Shown here piece after piece: positions 27,484 through 36,752 of a DNA stretch of 64,000 nucleotides. The translations under genes and the position numbers were made by a program. Below the pieces are notes generated by a model. That model did not search any database. It saw nothing but the letters and a program-made list of their open reading frames with translations, and was not told the origin of the DNA. Source of the DNA: Afipia massiliensis (GTDB lineage: Bacteria; Pseudomonadota; Alphaproteobacteria; Rhizobiales; Xanthobacteraceae); contig NZ_JACHIJ010000004.1 of NCBI RefSeq assembly GCF_014203115.1, forward strand, positions 310,001 to 374,000, written 5' to 3'. Each line of letters begins with the position of its first letter. The stretch's first letter is position 1.

Positions 27484-28464
27484 GTGACTCTGAAATTCAG
27501 TCGGTACGCTTTACTCGCTCTTTTGGCCGGTTCGTTGACCGTGGCCGGCAAGGCCCAGGCTCAAACATGGCCGGAAAAACCGATCACCTTTGTCGTCCCG
27601 TTCGCTGCCGGCGGCGGCACCGACGCGTTCGCGCGACCGCTTGCCGCCCAGCTCGACACGCAGCTCGGAACGCGCGTGCTGATCGAGAACCGCGCGGGTG
27701 CGGGCGGCACCGTGGGCGCATCGCAAGCCTCCAAGGCCGCGCCTGACGGCTATACCTTCTTCGTCGGCGCCGCCCATCACGCCATCGCTCCGGCGATCTA
27801 TCCCAATCTCGACTACAATCTCGAACGGGATTTTGTGCCGGTGGCGCTGATCGCGCGGCCTCCGCAGGTCATCGTGGTCAATCCTGACAAGGTTGCCGCC
27901 AAGACGCTCGCCGAATTCATCACTTATCTCCGCGCCAATCCCGACAAACTGAACTATGGCTCGGCCGGCGCCGGGACCACACACCATCTCGCTGGCGAGC
28001 TGTTCAAGATCCTGACCAAAACGCGCATTATTCACGTGCCCTATCGCGGGGCGGGGCCTGCGATGGCTGATCTTGTCGCCGGACACGTACCGCTCGTGTT
28101 TGACGGGCTCGGCTCATCCGCACCGCAAATCAGGGGCGGACAGTTGCGCGCGCTTGCGGTCGCGGCGCCAAAACGGGTCCCGGCGTTCCCCGATGTGCCC
28201 ACGGCTGCGGAAGCCGGTGTGCCGGGATATGAAGTCTCCACCTGGTATGGCGTCTTCGCACCGAAGAAAACGCCGCCGGCGATCGTCGAACGCATGATCA
28301 AGGAACTTCAGAAGGCCATGCAGACGGCGACAATCAAGGATGCATGGGAGCGCAACGGCACCGACGTTCCGGATGTCACCGGCGCGGCGTTCGGCACGAT
28401 GGTGTCTGCAGAAACCGTGCGTTGGCAGAAGGTCGTCACCGAGGCTGGCGTGAAGCTGGACTGA
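27484..28464 (+). CDS. Tripartite tricarboxylate transporter substrate-binding protein (TctC/Bug family)
   Basis: The 326-residue protein has a signal peptide (cleavage near AQA) and the Bug family signatures WPEKPITFVVPFAAGGGTD, ENRAGAGGTVGA and YGSAGAGTTHHLAGELF. These bind carboxylates or amides in the periplasm. I chose GTG 27484, with GGAGG seven bases upstream; the upstream ATG frame starts without a ribosome site. There are no TctA or TctB membrane genes beside it, which is common for the Bug proteins that are greatly expanded in some proteobacteria. Confidence 0.87.
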   Translation: MTLKFSRYALLALLAGSLTVAGKAQAQTWPEKPITFVVPFAAGGGTDAFARPLAAQLDTQLGTRVLIENRAGAGGTVGASQASKAAPDGYTFFVGAAHHAIAPAIYPNLDYNLERDFVPVALIARPPQVIVVNPDKVAAKTLAEFITYLRANPDKLNYGSAGAGTTHHLAGELFKILTKTRIIHVPYRGAGPAMADLVAGHVPLVFDGLGSSAPQIRGGQLRALAVAAPKRVPAFPDVPTAAEAGVPGYEVSTWYGVFAPKKTPPAIVERMIKELQKAMQTATIKDAWERNGTDVPDVTGAAFGTMVSAETVRWQKVVTEAGVKLD

Positions 28465-28494
28465 CCTGAGCGAGACGAGTCCACACGAAACGTA

Positions 28495-28535
28495 AGCGGC
28501 CGGCAGTCCAGCGTGATGCTGGACTGCCGGCCGCT
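28495..28535. other. 18-bp perfect hairpin between convergent binding-protein genes
   Basis: AGCGGCCGGCAGTCCAGC (28495-28512) pairs without mismatch with 28518-28535 around a 5-nt loop. It lies between the stops of two convergent periplasmic binding-protein genes. No T-tract follows on either strand, so it may act as a bidirectional 3'-end stabiliser or as a terminator dependent on other factors. Confidence 0.8.
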
Positions 28536-28580
28536 ACAATGAGATGAGGCAATTGCGGATAAACGACCCGCGATTTCCGG

Positions 28581-29783
28581 CTACTTGACGAGCGGGCAGC
28601 CACCTTCGTTGAGGGGGCGGAAAGCCTCCGCTGGCGGGATGGTGGCGACCACCTTGTAATAGTCAAACGGCTTCTTGGACTCTTCCGGCTTTTTGACTTC
28701 GACCAACAGCATGCGGTGGACCGCACGGCCGTCTACCCGGATGGTGGTTTCGCCAAACAGCGGATCATTGATCGGCCCGGCGTCGCGCATCGCCTTGACG
28801 ACGGCGGCCCCATCCTTTGCGCTGCCGGTTGCCTTGACGGCGGCGAGATAGGCAAGCGTCGCCGAATAGGCTCCGGCCTGGGTCATCGACGGATACTTGC
28901 CGCCGTTGCGTGTGGCAAACCGCTCACCGAAGGCACGCGTCTTCTCGTCGAGGTCCCAATAGAACGCCGTGGTCAGAAGAAGCCCCTGCGCCGACTTCAA
29001 GCCAAGGGTGTGAATGTCGGAAATGAAGAGCAGCATGCCCGCAAGCTTCTGCCCGCCCTGCAACAAACCGAACTCGGCCGCCGTCTTGATCGAGTTGACG
29101 GTGTCGCCGCCGCCGTTGGCAAGACCGATAATCTGGGCTTTCGACGCCTGGGCCTGCAGGATGAAGGACGAGAAATCCTTGGTGTCGAGCGGGTGACGAA
29201 CCGACCCAAGCACCGTGCCGCCATTCGCCTTCACCACGCTCGACGCATCGCGCTCAAGCGCCTGTCCGAAGGCATAGTCGGCGACCATGAAAAACCAGCT
29301 CTTGCCGCCGTTCTTGGTGATCGCAGCGCCGGTCCCGTGCGAAAGAGCCCAGGTGTCGTACGTCCAATGCACCGTGTTGGGTGTGCACGCCTTGCCCGAC
29401 AGATCAGAACTGGCCGACGCAGTAAACAGCGCCACCTTGTTCTTCTCCTTGACCAGAGAACCGACTGCGAGCGAAATCGCACTTGTCGGCAGATCGACAA
29501 GAACATCGACACCTTCAGTATCAAACCACTTGCGTGCCAGTCCGGTCGCAATATCCGGCTTGTTCTGGGTATCCGCCGATATGATGTCGACTTTCAATCC
29601 ATTGGCCGCCGGCTTGAAGTCTTCGATTGCCATGCGAACGGCATCGACAGCTCCCTGGCCGCCGATATCGGAATAGAGCCCCGACATATCGGCAAGCACA
29701 CCGACCTTCACCGGTGTTTCGGCCCACGCTGCCGTGGTCGCCATTATCGCAAACGGCACAACTCGCAAACAAAAGCGCAACAT
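28581..29783 (-). CDS. ABC transporter substrate-binding protein, branched-chain/PBP1 type
   Basis: The 400-residue protein has a signal peptide (cleavage after AAWA) and a full type-1 periplasmic binding fold: VKVGVLADMSGLYSDIGG at the start, NKPDIATGLARKWFDTEGVDVL, WFFMVADYAFGQALERDA in the hinge, and the C-terminal tail EGGCPLVK. GGGAGA precedes ATG 29783. It is closely related to the frameshifted gene at 20321 and to the gene at 34649. No permease or ATPase gene adjoins it, so it must share membrane components encoded elsewhere. The ligand is unknown; neighbours suggest an aromatic or fatty acid. Confidence 0.86.
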   Translation of the reverse strand: MLRFCLRVVPFAIMATTAAWAETPVKVGVLADMSGLYSDIGGQGAVDAVRMAIEDFKPAANGLKVDIISADTQNKPDIATGLARKWFDTEGVDVLVDLPTSAISLAVGSLVKEKNKVALFTASASSDLSGKACTPNTVHWTYDTWALSHGTGAAITKNGGKSWFFMVADYAFGQALERDASSVVKANGGTVLGSVRHPLDTKDFSSFILQAQASKAQIIGLANGGGDTVNSIKTAAEFGLLQGGQKLAGMLLFISDIHTLGLKSAQGLLLTTAFYWDLDEKTRAFGERFATRNGGKYPSMTQAGAYSATLAYLAAVKATGSAKDGAAVVKAMRDAGPINDPLFGETTIRVDGRAVHRMLLVEVKKPEESKKPFDYYKVVATIPPAEAFRPLNEGGCPLVK

Positions 29784-29918
29784 TTCATCTCCCACATTTT
29801 TTCTAACCAACGCATCTTCGTGCATTGGCTGGTTCTGGTAACGCAGATGGAACACGAAGTCTTCAGCGAAATCCGTTATCCGACAGCCTGTCGATTTCGC
29901 ATGTCGAAACTGACGTCG

Positions 29919-30928
29919 TCAGCGACGCTCGCGCGGCAGCCAGCGAAACTCGCGCCCGTTTCACCGCAACGCCGTCGGCTTGCCCCCGTGCGGATCGTCG
30001 GAATCTGCTCGCCGTCGACCGTGATACTTTCGACGCCGAGAAACTCGCCGGCCGGCGTGAGCAGTTCGCCGCGACGGGCATAGATTTGGAACGAGCACGC
30101 CTGGATGCCGCAGAAGGTGCTGCGCCCGCCGCCGGGCACTTGATCCCGTGGTGATGGATAATGAGATCGCCTTGCCGTCACCATTGAGATCGCGCTCGAT
30201 GACCGACGCGGGATCGATAGTGCCTTCCTGCTTCTCGCAGGCGCTGGCTATCTGTTCGCGTACAAGGTGTTCGGCAGCCTTGGAACGCGTGGCCTCCTTC
30301 TTGGTGCAGGTGTTTTCAACGCATGAACGATAGCGGGGATCGCTATTACCCTTCCCGGCGGTGAGGCATCGCCGGAGACACCGCTGGACTTCCTTGTCCT
30401 CCCGGCGGTCACGGCAGCAGCCTCGGCGGACGGGCATCGGCAGAACGTCAAGTCGGCCCCGTCTGCGAATGTCCTGACGAACGTGTCCGGTCCCTGCCAG
30501 ACGATCCTGCCTTTGTAAGGTTTTCCGATCTTGACTGAGGCGTCGCCTGCTTCCGCATCGACTTCCGTGACGACTTCTGTCAGTTCGCCGTCCTGCAATC
30601 GCCACGTCCCGCGCGCGCCCGGTCCCGCATAGGTCCCGTCGGCAAAATAACGAACCGGCGCGCCGCTGTCGCAGCCCAGCGGAAACCGGACTCCACCCTG
30701 AAGCGCGAGCCAGCCTCCGATCAGTTGCGCATCGAGCGTCTGCTTCGCGTCGATCTGCACCGCAGCCGCCTGCTCTGCGGTGACAACGACCCGCCGGGGT
30801 TCGCGCGCCGGCATAAAGACAGCAACGCAAGTCCCCTTTGCGTCAGTGAGAACCCAGGGGTGGGTCACATATGTCTGCTGATGATAACTCTGACCGGACG
30901 CACGACGCCGAGGGATCGCGCGTTCCAT
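29919..30928 (-). pseudogene. Remnant of an exported protein with a VHL-beta-like domain
   Basis: Continuous protein-like sequence runs from right to left across several frames. A VHL-beta-like strand set (SYHQQTYVTHPWVLTDAKG) is followed by a compact beta domain (GTWRLQDGELTEVV, KGRIVWQGPDTFVR) in one frame. A frameshift near 30370 leads to a Cys-rich helical part (DPRYRSCVENTCTKKEATR) that ends in a calcium-loop-like DLNGDGKA. Two more shifts near 30150 lead to FCGIQACSFQIYARRGELL. Then an in-frame TGA interrupts the C-terminal LR-NGREFRWLPRERR, which ends at 29919. The 5' end is missing. No intact signal peptide or start remains, so the gene is dead. Confidence 0.75.
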
Positions 30929-31024
30929 CGCGCGCTACTTTAGCTTCCCGGATCAGATCGACGGCGGCGTTCACCGCTTTTGTATCGGCCGAGGCGAATC
31001 GAAATGCCTGCGTCATGTTCACTC

Positions 31025-31415
31025 TCAATGTTTCTGGAATGCGGGGTGCCAGGACAGCGTGAACCGCTCCAGGACACGCGAGTCGGCGAGCTTTCCGAGC
31101 AGCGCGCAAATCAGGATGCTGAGCACCACGACATCGATCAGCATGAATTTGCGCGCCTGCATCGCCATTTAGCCGAGGCCTGACGACGCCGCGATGGTCT
31201 CCGCCACGATCAGCGTCAGCCACATGATGCCAAGCGCGAAGCGAAGCCCCACGAAGATCGACGGCAGCGCGCCGGGAAAGATCACGCGGCGGAACAACTC
31301 GCCGTTATATGCGGCCCATTTCGATCAATTGCGGATCCACGGTTTTGATGCCGTGCAGCGTGTTCAGATAGATCGGGAAGAACACGCCGAGCGCTACCAG
31401 AAACAGCTTTCGGAC
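31025..31415 (-). pseudogene. Remnant of an SsuC-type sulfonate ABC permease
   Basis: The C-terminal half of an SsuC-like permease is recognisable in pieces. KLFLVALGVFFPIYLNTLHG...DPQLIEMGRI is followed by a deletion or frameshift near 31307, then ELFRRVIFPGALPSIFVGLRFALGIMWLTLIVAETIAASSGLG. An in-frame TAA stands where the family has Tyr (GLG-stop-MAMQARKF). The normal C-terminus RFTLSWHPAFQKH ends at 31025. A short frame of 57 codons starting at ATG 31016 follows and is not recognised. The permease cannot be made. Confidence 0.82.
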
Positions 31416-31419
31416 AAAT

Positions 31420-31662
31420 CCTCTTCTCAGGCAAATCAATGACGCAGGTCTCGCCCGCAGCGATCCCCTGAATCTCGGCATCGATGTCGATCTGCAGGCC
31501 CGCGCCATCAGGCGCGACGGACATGTCGCCGGGACCTTGTTCGTGGTCGGGCCGCCGGCGCGCGGCACCTTCGGCGAGTTGGTGGGAGCGCCGGATTTGG
31601 CGCGTCATGCGCGAAATGTTGCGCAATGCATCAGTGCTGAGGCCGCACGTTCAAGACATTGA
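31420..31662 (+). pseudogene. C-terminal remnant of a FAD/NAD(P)-binding (YdhS-like) protein
   Basis: On the plus strand, 80 codons read PLLRQINDAGLARSD, PLNLGIDVDLQA, then GTLFVVGPPARGTFGELVGAPDLARHARNVA and stop at 31662. This matches the C-terminal part of FAD-NAD(P)-binding proteins of the YdhS type, where a ...LFAIGPxTRGxFWE motif is common. It has no N-terminal part and abuts the ssuC remnant on the opposite strand, so a rearrangement joined the two. Confidence 0.65.
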
Positions 31663-31667
31663 GATGT

Positions 31668-31736
31668 GATGCCCGCTTGGGGTCATGAGCTGACCTCGTC
31701 GAAACGTTAGCTCTGCGTCAATACCGGACGCCATTG
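31668..31736. repeat. Dispersed degenerate repeat, copy 1
   Basis: This segment shares GGGTCA, a CTCG box and the 18-bp block CAATACCGGACGCCATTG with 52206-52273. The GGTCA/GCGGAC-type words are typical of a degenerate repeat scattered through Bradyrhizobium-group genomes. The remaining bases up to the acyl-CoA dehydrogenase stop at 31852 show nothing else. Confidence 0.6.
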
Positions 31737-31851
31737 CAGCAAGAAATGCCAATCGGCAGTGGGCACCGACGCATGGCCTTCCATGCGAATCGCCAGATCT
31801 GTAGCTTTGGCAAGACATCAGCAGCCTGATGCATGGTTCATCCAGCCGCTC

Positions 31852-33003
31852 TTACAGGGTGCGAGCGATAAGCTCTTTCATGATCTCGTTGGTTCCCCCG
31901 TAGATGCGTTGAATGCGAACGTCCGCATACATGCGTCCGATGGGAAATTCGTCCATGAATCCGTATCCGCCGTGAAGCTGGAGGCATTCGTCAACCACCC
32001 GACACTGATTGTCCGTGGCGCAATACTTCGCCATCGATGCGTCCGAAGCAGAAAGCTCTCCTTTCAGATGGCGCACGACACACTCGTCCACGAAACTGCG
32101 CGATGTGCGGGCCAGCGTGAGGCACTCGGCGAGTTTGAAGCGTGTATTCTGAAACTCAAGCAGGGGTTTCCCGAAGGCTGTCCGCTGCTTGACGTAGTCG
32201 ACCGTTACCTCGATGGCTTTCTCCATCATGGCCTGCGCGGCGAGCGCCACGGCGAGCCGCTCCTGCGGAAGCTGCTTCATCATCTGGACGAAACCAACGC
32301 CTTCCTCGCCCAAACAGTTTACTACCGGAACCTTCATGTCCTCGAAGAAGAGTTCGGCGGTATCCGATCCGTGCATACCGATCTTCTTGAGATTACGGCC
32401 GCGGTTGAAGCCCGGAAGATCCGCCGTCTCCACCACGATCAGGCTTGTACCTTTCGCGCGGGCCCCCGGATCCGTTTTGACGGCAAGCACGAGCAAATCG
32501 CACATGAACCCATTTGTGATGAAGATCTTTGAGCCGTTGACGATGTAATACTCGCCCTCGCGCCGAGCGGTCGTGCGGATCGCCTGAAGATCAGATCCGC
32601 CTCCCGGTTCGGTCATGCCGATGGCCGCAATCCATTCACCGGTGCACAGCTTCGGTAACCAGCGCTGCTTCTGCTCTTCAGTGCCGTAGGCCTGAATGTA
32701 GTGTGCGGAGATAACTCCGTGCACCGCATGGCCAACGCTGGTGCAGTTGGCATATGACAGTTCTTCTGCAACAACGGCATCCAGCGCGAATGATCCGCCA
32801 CCGCCGCCATACTCTTCCGAGATGCTCGGGCACAACGCACCGAGAGCACCGGCTTTCTCCCAGAACGAGCGATCAACGAAGCGCTGGGCCCGCCAGCGCT
32901 CGTCATTCGGAACCACCTCATCGTTCATGAACCGACGGACCGACTCGCGAAACATCGCGATTTCTTCGGTTTCCCAGGATTTTGCAGGGAACAGATTGCT
33001 CAT
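31852..33003 (-). CDS. Acyl-CoA dehydrogenase
   Basis: The 383-residue flavoenzyme covers the whole family: an N-terminal helical domain (MFRESVRRFMNDEVVPNDERW), the middle beta domain with IGMTEPGGGSDLQAIRTTARR and YIVNGSKIFITNG, and the C-terminal helical domain with QNTRFKLAECLTLA, LQLHGGYGFMDEFPIGRMYADVRIQRIYGGTNEIMKELIAR. It introduces a trans-2 double bond into an acyl-CoA. Next to it are a CoA ligase, two crotonases and a TetR regulator, which together make a short acyl-CoA degradation route. Confidence 0.92.
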   Translation of the reverse strand: MSNLFPAKSWETEEIAMFRESVRRFMNDEVVPNDERWRAQRFVDRSFWEKAGALGALCPSISEEYGGGGGSFALDAVVAEELSYANCTSVGHAVHGVISAHYIQAYGTEEQKQRWLPKLCTGEWIAAIGMTEPGGGSDLQAIRTTARREGEYYIVNGSKIFITNGFMCDLLVLAVKTDPGARAKGTSLIVVETADLPGFNRGRNLKKIGMHGSDTAELFFEDMKVPVVNCLGEEGVGFVQMMKQLPQERLAVALAAQAMMEKAIEVTVDYVKQRTAFGKPLLEFQNTRFKLAECLTLARTSRSFVDECVVRHLKGELSASDASMAKYCATDNQCRVVDECLQLHGGYGFMDEFPIGRMYADVRIQRIYGGTNEIMKELIARTL

Positions 33004-33047
33004 GGTATTTCTCTAATGCTGCGTTTCATCATTTGGTGAGATCTGAC

Positions 33048-34634
33048 TCAGGATTTTACCGAGTCCTGTCGCGCCTTCATCTGCTCTTCAGCCCACGGTC
33101 GCAGAAGTCGCTTAAGCACTTTCCCGGTTGGCGTACGAGGGAGCGGTTCCTCGCGCAGCAGCGTGATCCTTGGGCGCTTGTAGGACGAGAGTTGCTGCTC
33201 GCAGGCCGATTGAATCGTCGCCTCCGGATGCACGCCGTCTTCGGTGACAACAATGGCAACGGGGATCTCACCCCATTTCGGATCGGGAACGCCGACCACA
33301 GCGACGTCCCGAACGCCCGCGACCCGATGCACAACATCCTCGATCTCGCGCGCGTAAATGTTCATTCCGCCGCTGATAATCATGTCCTTGGCCCGGCCGG
33401 TCAGCGTCAGAAAACCCTGATCGTCGAGAACGCCAGTATCGCCGGTCCGGAACCAGCCGTCGGCTTGCGCTTCGGCGGTGGCATCGGGACGATTGTGATA
33501 GCCGAGCATATTGGCAGGCGATCGGATGACGACCTCGCCCTCGCCTCTGTCAGCGATGACTCCATCGGCCCGGCAGACAGCGAGAGTAACAATCGACGAC
33601 GCCTTGCCTGTCCGTTCGGGATAACGAAGGCTGTCGTCCGCATCCAGGATCGTCATCATCAACGGAAACTCTGACATCCCGTAGATCGGAATGACCCGGC
33701 ATTCCGGCAATTCGGAATTGACCGTCTCGATCACGCTCGAGGGCACAAATTCACCGCCGGTGAAAATGCGCTTCAGCCGCGTTCGCCGCAGCCGCTCAAA
33801 AGCGCCCGGAGTCGCCGCAAGCATTTTCAGCAGTGTCGGCACAAGGAGGACATGGGTCACACCTTCTTTTTCGATCGCGCTCACCACACGGTCGATCGTC
33901 AACCCTCCCGTCGGCACCATTGCGATGCGGCCGCCAAGCCACATCAGCGCAAGCATGATGTCATGGAATCCCGCAGCCCAGGACAGTGAAGGAATCAGAA
34001 GATAAACATTGTCGCGCGAAAGTCCGACATCGCCGATCTGATGATAGGCATTCCACAAGACGCCTGCCTGCGAATGCACGGCCCCCTTCGGCAAACCTGT
34101 GGTGCCGGAGGTATAGTACATCATCACCTTGTCCGACGGATCAGGCCGATAATCCGGAACGCTCGCCGCCGCGCGGGTCAGAAGATCTTCGTATCCGTGC
34201 CACGTCCCGCCGGCGGGCGTTTCGAAATCGCCGACACGGATCAGCCGTTCGGGAAGCGCCGACAAGCCCCCCAGTGCCCGTTCAGCTACCTTGTCGGCAA
34301 TAACAGCAATAGCCCCGCTGTCACGCACGACATGCTCAACCTCGCGGTCATTAAGCAGGACATTTACCGGCACGCAGACTGCGCCGATCGAGGAGATCGC
34401 GAACAGCGCTTCCGGCCATTCGTGACTGTTTCCCATGAGCACAGCCACGCTGTCGCCCTTCCGCACGCCCAGTCCCAGAAGCGCATTCGCCAATCTGAGC
34501 GAGCGATCATTTAGCTGTCGATAGGTGAAGGACGCACCTTCATTCGTCAGCGCGACACGCTCTCCTCCTGTGGAGGAGAGCGCATTGCGTTGAACGATGT
34601 CGGCAAGCGAATAGCTGGTTGCCATGGCCGTCAT
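33048..34634 (-). CDS. Acyl-CoA synthetase (AMP-forming, class I adenylate-forming enzyme)
   Basis: The 528-residue enzyme has motif A3 (MMYYTSGTTGLPKGAVHS), A5 (IYGMSEFP), A7/A8 (GWFRTGDTGVLDDQGFLTLTGRAKDMI) and the catalytic lysine region PRTPTGKVLKR near the C-terminus. It activates a carboxylic acid to its CoA ester with ATP. The acid is not clear; the linked dehydrogenase and crotonases suit a fatty or cyclic acid. ATG 34634 was used, and ATG 34625 is equally possible. It follows the binding-protein gene by 14 bp, so uptake and activation are co-transcribed. Confidence 0.9.
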   Translation of the reverse strand: MTAMATSYSLADIVQRNALSSTGGERVALTNEGASFTYRQLNDRSLRLANALLGLGVRKGDSVAVLMGNSHEWPEALFAISSIGAVCVPVNVLLNDREVEHVVRDSGAIAVIADKVAERALGGLSALPERLIRVGDFETPAGGTWHGYEDLLTRAAASVPDYRPDPSDKVMMYYTSGTTGLPKGAVHSQAGVLWNAYHQIGDVGLSRDNVYLLIPSLSWAAGFHDIMLALMWLGGRIAMVPTGGLTIDRVVSAIEKEGVTHVLLVPTLLKMLAATPGAFERLRRTRLKRIFTGGEFVPSSVIETVNSELPECRVIPIYGMSEFPLMMTILDADDSLRYPERTGKASSIVTLAVCRADGVIADRGEGEVVIRSPANMLGYHNRPDATAEAQADGWFRTGDTGVLDDQGFLTLTGRAKDMIISGGMNIYAREIEDVVHRVAGVRDVAVVGVPDPKWGEIPVAIVVTEDGVHPEATIQSACEQQLSSYKRPRITLLREEPLPRTPTGKVLKRLLRPWAEEQMKARQDSVKS

Positions 34635-34648
34635 CCGATCTCAGGTTG

Positions 34649-35854
34649 CTACGGCTTCAACAGCGGGCAGACCGACTCGGAAACCGGCCGGAACGCGTCG
34701 GTGGCCTTGATGTCGCCGAGCACCTTGAAATAGTCCCATGGCTTTGACGATTCCTCAGGCGACTTCACGCGCACGAGAAATATGTCCCGCATCAAACGTC
34801 CGTCAGCACGAACGGTCGCATTGCTCGTGAACAGGTCGTTGACCGGGGTTGCGCGCATCTTGGCAATCACCGCTTCCGTTTCCAGCGTATTCGCCGCGGC
34901 CATTGACTTGAGATAGTGCAGCGTCGCGCTGTAGTTCATCGCATGCGTCTCGCTCGGCGGGCGGCCCATACGTGCGGAAAACTTCTTGGCAAATTCGCGC
35001 GAGCCGTCGTTCGCATCCCAGTAGTAGATCGAGCTGAGCGTCGTGCCCTGCGCAGCCTTCAGACCGACGCTGTGCACGTCCACCAGCAGCATGGCCATCG
35101 CGCTGGCCTTCTGCTTGTCCGTGAAGATCTGAAATTCGCTTCCTTGCTTCAGGACGTTCTGGAGATCGCCGACGGCGCTGGCAACCGCGATCACCTTGGC
35201 TCCGGAAGCCTTTGCCTGAAGCAGATAAGACGAGAAATCCATCGTGTTGATCGGGTGGCGCACCGCTCCGAGCACCTTGCCCCCGAGCGCCTCCACGGTC
35301 TTCTTCGAATCCGCCTCCAGGGCGTGACCGAACGCATAGTCAGCCGTGATGAAGAACCAGCTATCGCCACCAGCCTTCACCATCGCACCGGTCGAGCCCT
35401 TCGCGAACTGGTAGGTGTCATAGCCCCACTGAAACGCGTGCGGATTGCAGTACTTGTTGGTCAATTCGCCGCTCGCGGCGCCCGTTGCGATCGAAATCGC
35501 CTTGTTCTTCTCAACCAGAGACTGGACGCCGATGGCCACTGCGGAATTGCCAAGATCAAGGATCATCCCGACATCAGCGGTATCGATCCAGCGCTTCGCC
35601 GTCGTCACGCCGATGTCGGCCTTGTTCTGATGGTCTGCGTGCAGCACTTCGATCTTCTTGCCAAGCACCTTTCCGCCGAACTCTTCGACCGCGATCTTGG
35701 CTGCCTCTACCGATCCCATCCCTTGGGCATCCGAGAGCGGGCCTGCCATATCGGTGAGTACGCCGATCCGCACCACATCGCTGGCCTGCGCTGAGCCCAG
35801 CCCGAGTGCCAGCCATGCCGAGATCAGAACCGCGTTTACTTGCTTAAGTCTCAT
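34649..35854 (-). CDS. ABC transporter substrate-binding protein, branched-chain/PBP1 type
   Basis: The 401-residue protein has a signal peptide (cleavage after AQA) and the full PBP1 fold: VVRIGVLTDMAGPLSDAQGMGS, NKADIGVTTAKRWIDTADVG, WFFITADYAFGHALEADS, and the tail SESVCPLLKP. I chose ATG 35854, which has GGAG eight bases upstream; a GTG 12 bases earlier overlaps that site. It is the first gene of the unit with the CoA ligase and acyl-CoA dehydrogenase, so its ligand is probably the acid that they degrade. Confidence 0.88.
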   Translation of the reverse strand: MRLKQVNAVLISAWLALGLGSAQASDVVRIGVLTDMAGPLSDAQGMGSVEAAKIAVEEFGGKVLGKKIEVLHADHQNKADIGVTTAKRWIDTADVGMILDLGNSAVAIGVQSLVEKNKAISIATGAASGELTNKYCNPHAFQWGYDTYQFAKGSTGAMVKAGGDSWFFITADYAFGHALEADSKKTVEALGGKVLGAVRHPINTMDFSSYLLQAKASGAKVIAVASAVGDLQNVLKQGSEFQIFTDKQKASAMAMLLVDVHSVGLKAAQGTTLSSIYYWDANDGSREFAKKFSARMGRPPSETHAMNYSATLHYLKSMAAANTLETEAVIAKMRATPVNDLFTSNATVRADGRLMRDIFLVRVKSPEESSKPWDYFKVLGDIKATDAFRPVSESVCPLLKP

Positions 35855-35942
35855 CGTTTTCTCCACACCCTTTTTGGTCTTATTCAGGAAAAGTCCTGCA
35901 CACCCTTTCGCACTGTCGCGAGAGGAGGATTTGTTCGCCGAC

Positions 35943-36662
35943 CTACTTCGATCCGCTGCGCCTGGAGACCGAGCGAGCTTTTCCCGCCCGCGATTCTCGC
36001 GCTACGCCGCCGCTTCGCTTGGGCTTTGGGCTGGCGGCAGCCTCACGGACGAAAAGCCCCTGCGTGAGCAGCTGAATCATGCTGGTCATGATGTCTTCGG
36101 GACGCAGATCACCGCCGGGCTTGTACCAGCGACCGATCCAGCTCAACGCGCCGGCTACTGTGAAAGCCGCAAGCCGCGGATCGCACGGCGCGATGGACCC
36201 TTCCTCAATCGCCTCTGTGATCAACTGCCGGAATTCATGATCAATCCCCGCCTTCATACGGCGCAGTTGAACACGCTTCTCTTTCGGCAACGGGTCTTCG
36301 CCGACGCGGATGAGGCACATGCCAAAATCCATCGTGACGATCTCGCCATACTTGCGCATCGCCGCCATCAGCTTGTCGATGGCCCGACCGCCCTTGGCGT
36401 CGACCTCCGCAATTGCCTGCTGCAGCATCGTCAGACCGGTGCGCACGCATTCGAACAAAATCTCGTCTTTGCTCTCCACGTAATAGTAGAGCGTCGGCTT
36501 GCTGACCTGAAGACTTGCAGCAATCTCATCGAGTGTTGTGGCCTGAAACCCTTTTTCATTGAAAATCTGCGAGGCTGCACGCAGCACAGCCTCACGCTTC
36601 AGTTCGCGCTCGGCATCGCGATTGCGGCGGGGCCGCCAGGGTGATGAGACGGGGATGGACAT
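35943..36662 (-). CDS. TetR/AcrR-family transcriptional regulator
   Basis: The 239-residue protein has an N-terminal HTH (REAVLRAASQIFNEKGFQATTLDEIAASLQVSKPTLYYYVESKDEIL) and a C-terminal ligand domain of the TetR_C type. The last 35 residues are basic and low-complexity (PKPKRSGGVARESRAGKARS). Regulators of this class in fatty-acid clusters sense acyl-CoA. A 15-bp palindrome in front of the crotonase gene at 37714 is a candidate operator. I chose ATG 36662 over an upstream ATG at 36698 that adds an atypical N-terminus. Confidence 0.88.
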   Translation of the reverse strand: MSIPVSSPWRPRRNRDAERELKREAVLRAASQIFNEKGFQATTLDEIAASLQVSKPTLYYYVESKDEILFECVRTGLTMLQQAIAEVDAKGGRAIDKLMAAMRKYGEIVTMDFGMCLIRVGEDPLPKEKRVQLRRMKAGIDHEFRQLITEAIEEGSIAPCDPRLAAFTVAGALSWIGRWYKPGGDLRPEDIMTSMIQLLTQGLFVREAAASPKPKRSGGVARESRAGKARSVSRRSGSK

Positions 36663-36752
36663 CGTCAAAAGCCTCTCTGGCTTACCGTGCAGTAACATTT
36701 CGATTATTAGGTGACACGTACAAGATTTACGCCAAACGTATTCAGCAACCGC

